A stretch of DNA of 64,000 nucleotides. Source: Poindextera sp036494815. Lineage in GTDB: Bacteria > Pseudomonadota > Alphaproteobacteria > Caulobacterales > Caulobacteraceae. Positions 8,617 to 18,050 of this stretch are shown here, piece after piece; the stretch's first letter is position 1, and the number at the start of each line of letters is the position of its first letter. A model generated the notes under the pieces. That model was not told the DNA's origin, did no database searches, and saw only the letters and a list, made by a program, of their open reading frames with translations. The DNA lies in contig DASXNV010000063.1 of assembly GCA_036494815.1 (NCBI GenBank), positions 1 to 64,000 of the forward strand, written 5' to 3'. A program made the position numbers and the translations under genes.

Positions 8617-8645
8617 TTGACATTAACAAAGAACACCTAGAGAAC
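8617..8645 (+). promoter_or_regulatory. lexA promoter with LexA (SOS) operator
   Basis: GAAC (8631-8634), seven bases and GAAC (8642-8645) form the direct-repeat LexA box known from alphaproteobacteria (GTTC-N7-GTTC on the other strand). A perfect TTGACA (8617-8622) lies just upstream, so the box would sit over the RNA polymerase site. It precedes the lexA start by 43 bp, as expected for autorepression. Confidence 0.85.
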
Positions 8646-8688
8646 ATTCATACGGTTAGCGCTTTGTTCCTCAAGGATGGTTCGCACC

Positions 8689-9384
8689 ATGCTCACTCGC
8701 AAACAGCATGAACTGTTGATGTTCATCCATGAACGGATCAAGGAGACGGGCGTCTCCCCGTCCTTTGACGAGATGAAGGAGGCGCTGGATCTGGCCTCCA
8801 AATCCGGCATTCACCGCCTGATCACGGCGCTCGAGGAGCGCGGTTTTCTGCGCCGCCTGGCCCACAGGGCGCGGGCGCTGGAAGTGGTCAAGCTGCCGCA
8901 ACAGGCCACCACCGCCGCCCCGCCCCAGGGACGTCAGGCGTTTCGTCCGCAATTGGTCGAAGGCGACAAGAGCGACGCCGCGCCGGTGGCCGCCAACGAC
9001 GCCCGCGACCTGCCCGTCCTCGGGCGTATCGCCGCCGGCACGCCGATCGAGGCGATCCAGCACGAGCGCGACCGCATGGTGGTGCCCGAATCCATGCTGG
9101 GCGCCGGCGAGCACTATGTCCTGGAGGTACAGGGCGATTCGATGATCAACGCCGGCATCTATGATGGCGACTTTGTGGTCATCCGCAGGGGCTCGACCGC
9201 CAATTCCGGAGAGATCGTCGTGGCCCTGGTGATGGGCGAGGAAGCCACCCTCAAGCGCCTGCGCAAGAAGGGCGCCTCAATCGCCCTCGAAGCCGCCAAT
9301 CCGTCGTACGAGACCCGCATCTTTGGCCCCGACCAGGTTCAGGTGCAGGGCAAGTTGGTGGGCCTCATCCGCCGCTACCACTAG
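8689..9384 (+). CDS. lexA: LexA repressor (SOS response)
   Basis: LexA represses DNA-damage genes and cleaves itself when RecA filaments form. The 231-residue product has an N-terminal winged helix (MLTRKQHELLMFIHERIKET), a Q/A/P-rich linker, and a C-terminal S24 peptidase domain. The Ala-Gly cleavage site is in GRIAAG, Ser151 is in QGDSM and Lys189 is in EATLKRL. I chose the ATG at 8689, matching the family N-terminus, over the ATG at 8677, which overlaps the AAGGA ribosome binding site. The gene is preceded by an SOS box and is convergent with the comEC remnant, whose end overlaps it by 20 bp. Confidence 0.97.
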   Translation: MLTRKQHELLMFIHERIKETGVSPSFDEMKEALDLASKSGIHRLITALEERGFLRRLAHRARALEVVKLPQQATTAAPPQGRQAFRPQLVEGDKSDAAPVAANDARDLPVLGRIAAGTPIEAIQHERDRMVVPESMLGAGEHYVLEVQGDSMINAGIYDGDFVVIRRGSTANSGEIVVALVMGEEATLKRLRKKGASIALEAANPSYETRIFGPDQVQVQGKLVGLIRRYH

Positions 9385-11530
9385 AGCCGGTCCAGGGGCG
9401 CACGCCGCGAAGCGGCTGCGCCCAGACCAGGCGGTAGCCGCCGCCGGGCGCGTTGAACACGTCCGCGGCCCCGCCCTTCGCGAAATCAGCCGGCCTGAGA
9501 ACCCTGGCGCCGTTACAGGACGGTGGCGCTGGGATATCCGCGCGCAGGGTCAGGAAATCGGCGCCCTGGCACAGGCAGTCTGTTCGGTCGGGCCTGGGTT
9601 TGCACACTGTCCACCAGGCCGGGATCGCTGGATGCACGCCAGGCTTGGGAGCACGGGCCTGAGGTTGCAATCACACTAGGTGGCCAAGGCGGTGGCGGCG
9701 TCGTCCGGCAGGGAGAGGCCGCGGCGCTGAGCCCACAGCTGGGTGGCATAGGCCCGCTTGCCGGGCTTCAGCGCCACCTCTTCCATCCCGGAGACGATCG
9801 CCGCATCGGCCCCGTCCGGGGCCAGCCAGACGAGCGGCGGCGCAAGACGCGGCCACAGGGCGACCGCCAGGGACAAGGGCAGGCCCAGCCACCGCGGGCG
9901 GCCGCGCCACTGGCATAGAAGCACGATGCCGCGATAGGAGATCAGCAGGGTCGGATCCGGCGCGCTGGGAAATGTTTTGGCCGCACCCGGCGCGTTGCCG
10001 AACAGGTGGGCCAACCAGACAATCGCCCTCGCCCCCCATCCGGCGACCAGCGCCGGGCCGTGGGCCGCCAGGCCGGTGGGGCCCAGGCTCTCGGCGACGA
10101 CCGACAGCGCCAATGCCGGCATCAAAACCAGACTGGCCACCAGATCCGCGGTCAGTTTGGCGAACAGGCCCCAGGTGGCGATGCGGTTGAAATGCTGGAT
10201 GGCGAAGGGGCTGGTGGCGGCGCCGGCCACCAGGCTGACCATCAACATGGCGATCAGCCAGTCCTTCCGCCTCTGCGGCGCGGCCAGGCGCCACGGCAAG
10301 CCGATCGGCCTTTGCGCGTGCGGCCAGATTTCGGCCAGGGCGACCAGGGAAGCCGTGGTGCAAAAGGACGTCTCAAAGCCGGGTTGAACCACCACTTCGG
10401 GCTGGAGCACCAGAATCACCAAAGCGGCGATGGACAGGGAGTGCAGGTTGATGGCGCGACGGCCGCAGAGGATGGCGATGAACGCCACCGAGGCCGTGAT
10501 CGCCGCCTGCCGGGCGGGCGGATGCGCGTCGGAAAGGGCCAGATAGACTAAGACGGCGACCAGGCCGGCCGTGGCCGCCAGCTTCTTGCTGGACACCCTC
10601 AAGGCCCGCCATGGTCACGCCGCCACGCCCAGGCGAACGGCGAAGAACGCAAAGCCGCTGACCGCCGCCATATGCAGGCCGGCGATGGCCAGCATGTGCG
10701 CCAATCCCGAATAGCGCAGATCGTCCCGGCTTTCCGGATCCAGCCAGTCCTCGTGCCGCGTGGCGACCGTCACCGCCAGTCCGGCGGCGCCGCCATCCGC
10801 ATCGCCAAGCACCTGGCGCAGATCGTCGGCCAGGCGCTGAGCGATGCTCCAGCGCGCGGCGTTGAGCGCCATCACCGCTCCCAACGCCAGGGCGGGGGCT
10901 GCAGATCAGCAAGTTCGGCCGGCTTCATGGCCAGTCCCACCCTGCCCGGGCCGTCGAACCAGGCGTCGCGGGCAAAGTCGCGCCTGGGGCGGCCGGTCCT
11001 GGCGGCGGATCGAGCAGCGCCACCACGCGAATCGGCGAGCCAGGCCCGAACGACGCCCCCTGGGGCGAATTCAGCCGCACCCGCAGGGGCAAGCGGTCCC
11101 GGCTCAGCCCGCCGATATGCACCGGCGCGATCAGCAGGCGCTGGCCGGTGTCGCTGGGGCTGGCCACATCGACCACCCATCCCTCCACCGGAACCACGCC
11201 CAGGCCGTTGGGGACAATCGGGGCCGCGATCATGTCGCTGTGCAGCTTGGCGGCGCAAAGCCCCATGGCGACCACCGCCATAAGGGCGCAGACAACGCCC
11301 ATGGCGCGATGCGGCGCCCAACGCCGGGCCGCCAGAGCGACGCCAATCAGAATCATGGTCAGCAGCTTCAAGGGCCAGAGCTGCGGCTCCCTCCGCGGCG
11401 CCAGATAGATCGCTGCACCGCCGCCGAAGGCCACCGGCGTCCATAGGCTCGCACGGTCGGCCCGGGCCCGCACCTCGTCGACCAAGCCACCCCAAATCTT
11501 GGCGGCGCTAGGAACCCGCCGCCCGGCCAT
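9365..11530 (-). pseudogene. comEC: comEC/Rec2 competence DNA channel, broken by frameshifts and stops
   Basis: Intact ComEC is the inner-membrane channel that takes single-stranded DNA into the cell during natural transformation. Here its parts lie in order but in different frames. An N-terminal DUF4131-like part (from 11530) shifts frame near 10985 at RDFARDAWF, and again near 10890 before LGAVMALNAARW. The frame then meets TGA at 10615-10617 where family members have Trp, continues in frame through the Competence domain, and meets TAG at 9676. The C-terminal tail (DFAKGGAADVF ... RPWTG) is in another frame. At least three frameshifts and two stops make a sequencing error unlikely as the only cause, and the neighbours are intact. 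Confidence 0.85.
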
Positions 11531-11609
11531 GCTAAGACCCCGCGCCCACGCCCAGGCCCCCGCGCCGACGTCCGTCCGCGCGATCCCGGGCTTATCCGCC
11601 GGAATCCCT

Positions 11610-13037
11610 ATGTCCGCTTCGTCTTCCGCCGACAAACCTGTCGTCACCCGCATCGCCCCCTCACCCACCGGGTCGATGCATATTGGCACCGCGCGCACGG
11701 CGCTTTTCAACTGGTTATATGCCCGCCATTGCGGCGGCACGTTCCTGTTGAGGATCGAGGACACCGATCGCGAGCGCTCCACCGAGGCGGCGGTGCAGGT
11801 GATTTTCGACGGCCTGGCCTGGCTGGGCCTGGAAGCGGATGCGCCGCCGGTGTTCCAGTTCGCCCGGGCTGACCGCCACCGCGAGGCGGTTCAGGAACTG
11901 CTGCAGGCCGGCCGCGCCTATCGCTGCTACATGACTGTAGAGGAGCTGGAAGTCGAACGGCAAAAGGCGCGCGCCGAAGGCCGGGCGATCCGTTCGCCCT
12001 GGCGTGACCGCGAGGCGACAGGCAGCAACCTGCCCCACGTGATCCGCTTTCGCGGCCCGCTGGAGGGCGAGACGATCGTTGCGGATCTGATCAAGGGACC
12101 TGTGCGTTTCCAGAACAAGGAGTTGGACGATCTGGTCCTGCTGCGTTCGGACGGTGCTCCGACCTACAACCTCGCCGTGGTGGTGGACGATCATGACATG
12201 GGCGTCACGCACGTGATCCGCGGCGACGACCACCTGAGCAACGCCGCGCGACAGTCGCTAATCTATCAGGCCATGGGCTGGGAGTTGCCCGCCTTTGCTC
12301 ACCTGCCACTGATCCATGGGCCGGACGGCGCCAAGCTGTCCAAGCGCCACGGCGCCCAGGCGGTCGGTGAGTTCGCCGATATGGGCTATCTGCCGGAAGG
12401 CATGCGCAATTATCTGGCCCGCCTGGGCTGGGGGCATGGCGACGACGAAATCTTTTCCGACGAACAGGCGATCGCCTGGTTCGACATCGCCGATGCGGTC
12501 AGCTCGCCCGCGCGGCTGGACTGGGCCAAGCTCAACTTCGTCAACGGTCAATATATCCGGCTGGCCGACGACGCCCGGCTGACGATCCTGACCCGCCAGG
12601 TGCACGAGCGCCGCGGCCTGGCCTTGGACGACGCCGCCACGGCCGCCCTCACGCGCGCTATCGCCCTGGTCAAGGAGGGCGCCAAGACCCTGATCGAGCT
12701 GGCCGATCTGACCCTGTTCGTGCTCAAGGCCCGCCCGCTGGATCTGGACGAGAAGACCCAGAAACTGCTCACGGAAGAGACCCGAGGCCGCCTGGGCCGC
12801 CTGAGAAATCACCTGGCCGCCCAAGCCGATTGGAGCGTCGCGGGCCTGGAGCCCGCCATCCGCGCCTTCGCCGAATCCGAAGGCGTTGGGATCGGGAAAT
12901 TCGGCGCGGCCTTGCGTGGCGTACTATCCGGCGGGGCGGCTGCGCCCGACCTGGCCAGCAGCTTGACCGCCCTGACTCGCGACGAGAGCCTCGCCCGGAT
13001 CGACGATGCCCTTTCGCAGGCGCAGCAGACGGTATAA
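11610..13037 (+). CDS. gltX: glutamyl-tRNA synthetase
   Basis: GltX charges tRNA-Glu (and, in many alphaproteobacteria, tRNA-Gln before amidation). The 475-residue class I synthetase has the HIGH-type motif SMHIG at residues 22-26, the KMSKS-type motif KLSKR near residue 242, and a complete anticodon-binding C-terminal part. The frame is open from 11499, but the family begins at the ATG at 11610, preceded by GGAA. gltA follows 57 bp downstream on the same strand. Confidence 0.96.
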   Translation: MSASSSADKPVVTRIAPSPTGSMHIGTARTALFNWLYARHCGGTFLLRIEDTDRERSTEAAVQVIFDGLAWLGLEADAPPVFQFARADRHREAVQELLQAGRAYRCYMTVEELEVERQKARAEGRAIRSPWRDREATGSNLPHVIRFRGPLEGETIVADLIKGPVRFQNKELDDLVLLRSDGAPTYNLAVVVDDHDMGVTHVIRGDDHLSNAARQSLIYQAMGWELPAFAHLPLIHGPDGAKLSKRHGAQAVGEFADMGYLPEGMRNYLARLGWGHGDDEIFSDEQAIAWFDIADAVSSPARLDWAKLNFVNGQYIRLADDARLTILTRQVHERRGLALDDAATAALTRAIALVKEGAKTLIELADLTLFVLKARPLDLDEKTQKLLTEETRGRLGRLRNHLAAQADWSVAGLEPAIRAFAESEGVGIGKFGAALRGVLSGGAAAPDLASSLTALTRDESLARIDDALSQAQQTV

Positions 13038-13094
13038 GGCGTTTCGAACAGCCGTATGGCCGCTGGCGGCCGCGACAGGAAAGGGTATTGGGGT

Positions 13095-14396
13095 ATGAAC
13101 GATGTGACCAAGCCGACGTCCAAGGCCACCCTGACCGTCGGCGAAAAAAACTATGATTTGCCGATACTTAAGGGCACGACAGGTCCGGATGTTGTGGACG
13201 TGCGCAAGCTCTATGCCGACGCGGACGTGTTCACCTTCGACCCGGGCTTCACCTCGACCGCCAGCTGTGAAAGCGCCATCACCTATATCGATGGCGACGC
13301 CGGTGTTTTGCTGCACCGCGGCTACGCTATCGACGAATTGGCCGAGAATTCGAGCTTTCTCGAGGTCTGCTATCTGCTGCTGAACGGCGAACTGCCAACA
13401 GCCGACGAATATACCAAGTTCGAGCGCAACATCACCTATCACACGATGCTGCACGCCCAGTTCGACCGCTTCTTCACCGGGTTCCGCAGCGACGCGCACC
13501 CGATGGCGATCATGACCGGCGCCGTCGGCGCACTGTCGGCCTTCTATCACGACAGCATCAATGTCGATGATCCCAAGCAGCGCGAGATCTCGGCCCACCG
13601 GTTGATCGCCAAGATGCCGACCATCGCCGCCCGCGCCTTCAAATATTCCGTGGGCCAGCCGTTCGTGTCACCGCGCAACGAACTCAGCTATGCGGAGAAC
13701 TTCCTGCAGATGGCGTTCAGCGTCCCGGCCGAGGATTGGAAGCCTAATCCCGTCCTGACTCGCGCCATGGACCGCATCTTCATCCTGCACGCCGATCACG
13801 AGCAGAACGCCTCGACCTCCACCGTCCGCCTGGCCGGTTCGTCGGGCGCCAATCCGTTCGCCTGTATCGCCGCCGGCATCGCCTGCCTGTGGGGCCCCAG
13901 CCATGGCGGCGCCAACGAAGAAGCGCTGAACATGCTCAAGGAGATCGGCTCCGTCGATCGCATCCCAGAATATGTCCAGGGCGTGAAGGACCGCAAATAC
14001 CGCCTGATGGGCTTTGGCCACCGGGTCTACAAGAACTACGATCCGCGCGCCAAGGTTATGCAGAAGACCTGCCACGAGGTGCTCGACGAGGTCGGCCACG
14101 GCGACGATCCGCTGCTGAAGGTGGCCCTGGAGCTGGAAAAGATCGCCCTGAACGATCCGTTCTTCGTGGAACGCAAGCTCTATCCGAACATCGATTTCTA
14201 TTCCGGCATCACTCTGCGGGCCATGGGCTTCCCGGCCGAGATGTTCACCGTGCTGTTCGCGCTAGCGCGCACGGTCGGCTGGATCAGCCAGTGGAAGGAA
14301 ATGTTCGAGGACCCCTCGCGCAAGATCGGCCGCCCGCGCCAGCTCTATACCGGCTACACCCATCGCCCGTTCAAGCCGATCGACCAGCGCGGCTGA
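13095..14396 (+). CDS. gltA: citrate synthase (type II)
   Basis: GltA condenses acetyl-CoA and oxaloacetate to citrate at the entry of the TCA cycle. The 433-residue protein is of the hexameric, NADH-sensitive class by length. Catalytic motifs are visible in order: HADHEQNASTSTVR, GPSHGGANE, GFGHRVYKNYDPRA and NIDFYSG (Asp). I set the start at 13095, preceded by GGAAAGG, omitting 13 residues of upstream open frame. A strong intrinsic terminator follows at 14423. Confidence 0.97.
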   Translation: MNDVTKPTSKATLTVGEKNYDLPILKGTTGPDVVDVRKLYADADVFTFDPGFTSTASCESAITYIDGDAGVLLHRGYAIDELAENSSFLEVCYLLLNGELPTADEYTKFERNITYHTMLHAQFDRFFTGFRSDAHPMAIMTGAVGALSAFYHDSINVDDPKQREISAHRLIAKMPTIAARAFKYSVGQPFVSPRNELSYAENFLQMAFSVPAEDWKPNPVLTRAMDRIFILHADHEQNASTSTVRLAGSSGANPFACIAAGIACLWGPSHGGANEEALNMLKEIGSVDRIPEYVQGVKDRKYRLMGFGHRVYKNYDPRAKVMQKTCHEVLDEVGHGDDPLLKVALELEKIALNDPFFVERKLYPNIDFYSGITLRAMGFPAEMFTVLFALARTVGWISQWKEMFEDPSRKIGRPRQLYTGYTHRPFKPIDQRG

Positions 14397-14706
14397 TAGA
14401 ACCTCAGATTCGGATCGCCTTGCGCCTCCCCGTCAGCCGGTGGGGAGGCGTTTTGCTGTTCGGCGACACGAATGGATGCAGCCAGGCGAACCTGACCTGC
14501 AACGGTCGTTGAGTTCGCCCGTTGGCGTAAGTTTTTCCCCCGTCATGGCCAGCGCATGCCGTAACGAGCGTTCGAGACCACGGGCGCGGGCCTGATCCTG
14601 AAGGCTTGGTTCAGCTTGGCCTTCACGGTATGGATCGCCGCTTGCGCGGCGATGACCGCGATGGATGAGCAGAACCCTCTGCGGTCAGCCTCAAGGGCCG
14701 CTGGTG
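14397..14706. other. intergenic stretch with a REP-like palindrome (14634-14653)
   Basis: This 310-bp gap contains the gltA terminator and, further on, a perfect 8-bp inverted repeat ATCGCCGC/GCGGCGAT with a TTGC loop at 14634-14653, resembling short extragenic palindromes seen in alphaproteobacterial genomes. No convincing coding frame was seen; a minus-strand frame through it looks like translated repeat sequence. Confidence 0.5.
14423..14454 (+). terminator. intrinsic terminator after gltA
   Basis: A stem CGCCTCCCC / GGGGAGGCG with a 10-base loop is followed directly by TTTT, starting 27 bp after the gltA stop. This is a classic Rho-independent terminator on the plus strand. Confidence 0.9.
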
Positions 14707-15066
14707 TCAGTCCGCAGCGATCCAGGCCCGGGCCTGTTCCAGCCCGGCTGGCGGGAAGACTTTCAACTCCGCTCGAGTGAATAGATGGCCCAGCTCCGCC
14801 AAATAGCGAATCCACTTCTGGTCGGCGACAACCGCCACGCGGTCGATCTTCTCCGCGAGGGGTACGCCAAGCCTGATGTCGGTCCATATGGCGGAAGGTT
14901 CGATACCGGTGAAATGCTGGATGATCTCGATCACCCGGGTCTTGCCGTTCTGATCGAACTCGGCCTGCAGTCCCTTGATGGCGTCCTCCAACTCTCGATT
15001 TGTAATGGTCCCTTCGGCCGTGATTTCCACGACGGGGGAACCGGGCTGGGTGCTATAATTGATCAT
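14707..15066 (-). CDS. SpoIIAA/STAS-like domain protein (DUF3478 type)
   Basis: The 119-residue protein has the alternating strand-helix pattern of SpoIIAA-like proteins: VVEITAEGTITNRELEDA, then TRVIEIIQHFTGIE, IDRVAVVADQKW and a final FPPAGLEQARAWI. Such proteins are thought to bind hydrophobic ligands or partners, but the role is not known. The start at 15066 has AAGGA nine bases upstream. The neighbour upstream on the same strand is an unknown DUF3885-like gene 107 bp away; there is no clear operon. Confidence 0.75.
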   Translation of the reverse strand: MINYSTQPGSPVVEITAEGTITNRELEDAIKGLQAEFDQNGKTRVIEIIQHFTGIEPSAIWTDIRLGVPLAEKIDRVAVVADQKWIRYLAELGHLFTRAELKVFPPAGLEQARAWIAAD

Positions 15067-15173
15067 CAATCGGGTCCTTGCGCGTGGCGGGCTGAACTCC
15101 GCAAATCCGAAACGCGCCAGACGAAGATCGGGGGGCGCCTGCTGATGAGGGTGGGGAACGGTAGTCAGCACGT

Positions 15174-15812
15174 CTACCGAAACTCTTCGTCCATCACTGC
15201 GCGGTCATGGTCCAGCAGCCAAGCGTCGAAGGTTCTACAAACCTGCTCAAATAGCCCCGGCTGTGTTGCCACGACATCCATGCCCCGATTGTCGTAGGCG
15301 CGCAGGACGAGGCCCCGATCGAAGTCCACGATGTAGACGTCGAGCCATCTTGCCTTGGGTGTAACCCGCATTTCGCGGGCGACACTGGTCCAGAGTAGCG
15401 CGCTCAACTCCGCTCGATTATTCGAAAAATCAGCCGCGTGCCAACACCGACAGAGGTCCTCACCAAACTCGGCAACATGGCCCTCGGCTTGCGGCGCCTT
15501 TTCCGGCGGTCCGAATGGATAGTTGAAGCCTACGTCCCGCAGCCGCATGAAGGATGCGAAAGCGCTCCTGCTACGTCGTTCACCGCTGTAGTGGCCAACT
15601 ACGCCCGTTACTTGAACCGAACCCTCAAACACCGCCTCGGCAACCGTTCTTGCTCGGTCTATTGCTCGCAGTGATCGCACAGGCCCCATTGGCAAATCAC
15701 CGCCAAGATCAAAGCGCAATCCGTGGACGGCCTCATAGAACATGGCGTCCGGGAACCCGCTCCATCCGAAGGCGCCAAGGATGCGGTCGATAGGCGTGGG
15801 GTAGGCGTTCAT
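15174..15812 (-). CDS. DUF3885-like protein
   Basis: The 212-residue protein has a C-terminal stretch, DVYIVDFDRGLVLRAYDNRG followed by MDVVA, that matches my recollection of DUF3885, a family of unknown function. The N-terminal part (PTPIDRILGAFGWSGFP) shows no motif I recognise. There are no membrane segments or signal peptide. The start at 15812 is uncertain: a TTG at 15842 is also in frame, with GGAG very close to it. It may be co-transcribed with the SpoIIAA-like gene that follows it. Confidence 0.65.
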   Translation of the reverse strand: MNAYPTPIDRILGAFGWSGFPDAMFYEAVHGLRFDLGGDLPMGPVRSLRAIDRARTVAEAVFEGSVQVTGVVGHYSGERRSRSAFASFMRLRDVGFNYPFGPPEKAPQAEGHVAEFGEDLCRCWHAADFSNNRAELSALLWTSVAREMRVTPKARWLDVYIVDFDRGLVLRAYDNRGMDVVATQPGLFEQVCRTFDAWLLDHDRAVMDEEFR

Positions 15813-16002
15813 AGAGACAAGCTCGCAGCCTCGACGGCCCAAGTCTCCGTCAGGCTGTGGCCGATAACCGGCCAGGCGTGCGAATCCGAGCCCCGCGGTC
15901 AGCGCCTACGAACGGACCTTGGGAATGGTCGCGAAGGCTCGAAAGCGACCGGCACTATTTGATCCATCAAATGCCCGCGTCGTAGCCCCGACGAAGGCCG
16001 CG

Positions 16003-17199
16003 TCAGCCCGGATTGCGCTGATCCGCCCGCCGTTCAGCCTTCAGTATCTCAATCACCACCTCGGCCGCCCGCTCGGAGGGATCCGGGCCGCCGCGGCCCA
16101 TCCTGTCCAAGGCGGCGTTCTGGGCGGCGATCTGGTGGTCGCGCAAGCCCGGGTCGTCGAGCCGCTCGGCCAGGGCCCGAGCCAGGTCTGGACCGTTACA
16201 GCGCGCCTGGATGAATTCCGGCGCCACGGCCTCTCCGGCGGCGATGTTGAACAGGGTCGCATAGGGCGTACGGATCAGGGGCAGGACAAGGGCGTAGGTG
16301 ACGGCGCCCAACCTGTAGCCGACGATCATTGGACATCCGGCCAGGGCCAGTTCGGTGGTGACGGTGCCGCTGCAGGCCAGGGCGACGGTGGCCGCCTTCA
16401 TGGCGGCGTAACGGCGCTCATCGCCTTCCACCAGATGGACCGCGAACGGCAGAGCCTCGACCCGCGCCCGCACCGCGTCGGCGACCGACGCCGCCGCCGG
16501 AATGACGACCTGCAGGTCCGGGCGTCGGGCTTTGAGCAGCCGGACCGCGTCCTCGAATGGCGGCATCACCCGCTTGATCTCCGAAGGCCGGCTGCCCGGC
16601 AGCATCAACAGCACCGGCGCCTCGGAGGCTATGCCCAGTTCAAGACGCAGCCGGGCGCCATCGGCCTGGGAGAAGTCCCGCGCCAGGGCCGGATTGCCCA
16701 CAAAGGTCGTCTTCAGGCCCGCCTTCTCGAAATAGGGCGGATCGAAGGAATGGATGGACAGCAGGTGATCGACCGTCTTGGCCAGGGTCCATGCCCGGCC
16801 CGGCCGCGAGGCCCAGACCTGGGGTCCCACATATTTCACCACCGGAAGATTGGGGTCGAGGCGCTTAAGCCGCTGGGCCACGCGTAGGGTGAAGCCCCAG
16901 GAGTCGATCAGGACCGCGATATCGGGCTTCTCGCGGGCTGCCAGGGCTGCTGCCTGGTTCGCACGGGCCACAACGCGCGGATAGGCCAAAAGGCCCTCCA
17001 GCAGCCCCAGGATCGACAGGTCACGGATGTCGAACGGGCTAACGACCCCCTGTTCCCCCATCTTCTCCCCGCCCACGCCGACAAAGCGCACGCCATTGGG
17101 GCCAAGCCGGCGTCTCAGGGCCTGGGCCAGCCCCGCACCCAGGATATCGCCCGAGGCCTCGGCAGCCACCAGCATCACGCACAGGGGGCGGCTGTTCAC
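16003..17199 (-). CDS. lpxB: lipid-A-disaccharide synthase
   Basis: LpxB joins lipid X and UDP-2,3-diacylglucosamine into the lipid A disaccharide at the inner face of the inner membrane. The 398-residue protein has the GT19 pattern: LVAAEASGDILGAGL at the N-terminus, LIDSWGFTLRVAQRLK, VVKYVGPQVWASRPGR, LLMLPGSRPSEIKR and ACSGTVTTELAL. Its ATG overlaps the lpxI stop (ATGA, 17196-17199). It is the last gene of the minus-strand envelope cluster. Confidence 0.96.
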   Translation of the reverse strand: MNSRPLCVMLVAAEASGDILGAGLAQALRRRLGPNGVRFVGVGGEKMGEQGVVSPFDIRDLSILGLLEGLLAYPRVVARANQAAALAAREKPDIAVLIDSWGFTLRVAQRLKRLDPNLPVVKYVGPQVWASRPGRAWTLAKTVDHLLSIHSFDPPYFEKAGLKTTFVGNPALARDFSQADGARLRLELGIASEAPVLLMLPGSRPSEIKRVMPPFEDAVRLLKARRPDLQVVIPAAASVADAVRARVEALPFAVHLVEGDERRYAAMKAATVALACSGTVTTELALAGCPMIVGYRLGAVTYALVLPLIRTPYATLFNIAAGEAVAPEFIQARCNGPDLARALAERLDDPGLRDHQIAAQNAALDRMGRGGPDPSERAAEVVIEILKAERRADQRNPG

Positions 17200-18047
17200 G
17201 GAGCCTCAGTGGAGGAGGTTGGCGGCAGGCCAAGCACAAATAGGCCGAGGGCGTCGGCCGTCTCGATCACCGCCGTGCGATCGACGATCAGCAGGGCGCC
17301 CGCCTCGCCCACTACTCCGGCCAGCCCCGCCCGGGCGGCGGCGACCAAGGTGGCGGCGCCAATGGTCGGCAGGTCGATTCGACGGTCCTGGATCGGCTTG
17401 GGCGCCTTGGCCAGCACACCCACCGGCGCCTCGGCTGTGCCGCGCAGGGCGACCGGCAATTCGGCGCAGCGGCGCAACAAAGCGTCCGTGCCTTCCTGCG
17501 CCTCCACAGCCAGCACCACACCACGCGCGGCCACCGCCGCCTGGCCGATGTCGAGCCGGCCCAGAGCGCGCGCCGCGGCCATGGAGCGATCAATATCCAA
17601 CCGGTGGGATTGGTCCGGGCGGTGGCGGCCCAGAGGACCCTCGCCCAGGGTCAGGTCGGCCACCACCTGATCGGCGCCTTCGACCGCGAAACCTTCGCGC
17701 TCGAATTCACCGGCCAGATAGCGCAGCAGGGCGTCGTCGCCATGCCGCGCCGCCGCGATGGCGCCCGGCAGGGCCGCCATGCCCCTAAGGTCCGGCATCA
17801 GCGCGGAAAAGTCCGGCCGTGACACCAGGCCGGCGAAACAGACCGCATCGCAGGCCTGGGCTTTCAACGCCTTCAGCGTGCGCCCCAGCTCCGCCAGGCC
17901 GGAGTCGAAGCCGTCCTCGCCGCCCAGCTCCGGATCGGCGAAGCCGCGCAGGCGCACCACGAACAGCGGCCTGTCGGCGGCGCGGCAGGCCTGGATGATC
18001 TCTCGCGGCAGATCCCCACCGCCGGCGATCAGGCCGAGCTTGCCCAT
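17196..18047 (-). CDS. lpxI: UDP-2,3-diacylglucosamine hydrolase, LpxI type
   Basis: LpxI removes UMP from UDP-2,3-diacylglucosamine to give lipid X and replaces the unrelated LpxH in many alphaproteobacteria; it was first described in Caulobacter. The 283-residue protein starts GKLGLIAGGGDLPREIIQ and has a DUF1009-type C-terminal domain with LTLGEGPLGRHRP and a conserved DLPTIG segment. It lies between lpxA and lpxB, overlapping lpxB by four bases and starting three bases after lpxA. No lpxH is visible in the window. Confidence 0.95.
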   Translation of the reverse strand: MGKLGLIAGGGDLPREIIQACRAADRPLFVVRLRGFADPELGGEDGFDSGLAELGRTLKALKAQACDAVCFAGLVSRPDFSALMPDLRGMAALPGAIAAARHGDDALLRYLAGEFEREGFAVEGADQVVADLTLGEGPLGRHRPDQSHRLDIDRSMAAARALGRLDIGQAAVAARGVVLAVEAQEGTDALLRRCAELPVALRGTAEAPVGVLAKAPKPIQDRRIDLPTIGAATLVAAARAGLAGVVGEAGALLIVDRTAVIETADALGLFVLGLPPTSSTEAP

Positions 18048-18050
18048 GGG

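Noticed and set aside
9365..11530. Programmed frameshifting or split functional comEC genes
   Set aside because: Three shifts in different places plus two in-frame stops, without slippery sites noticed, fit decay better than recoding.
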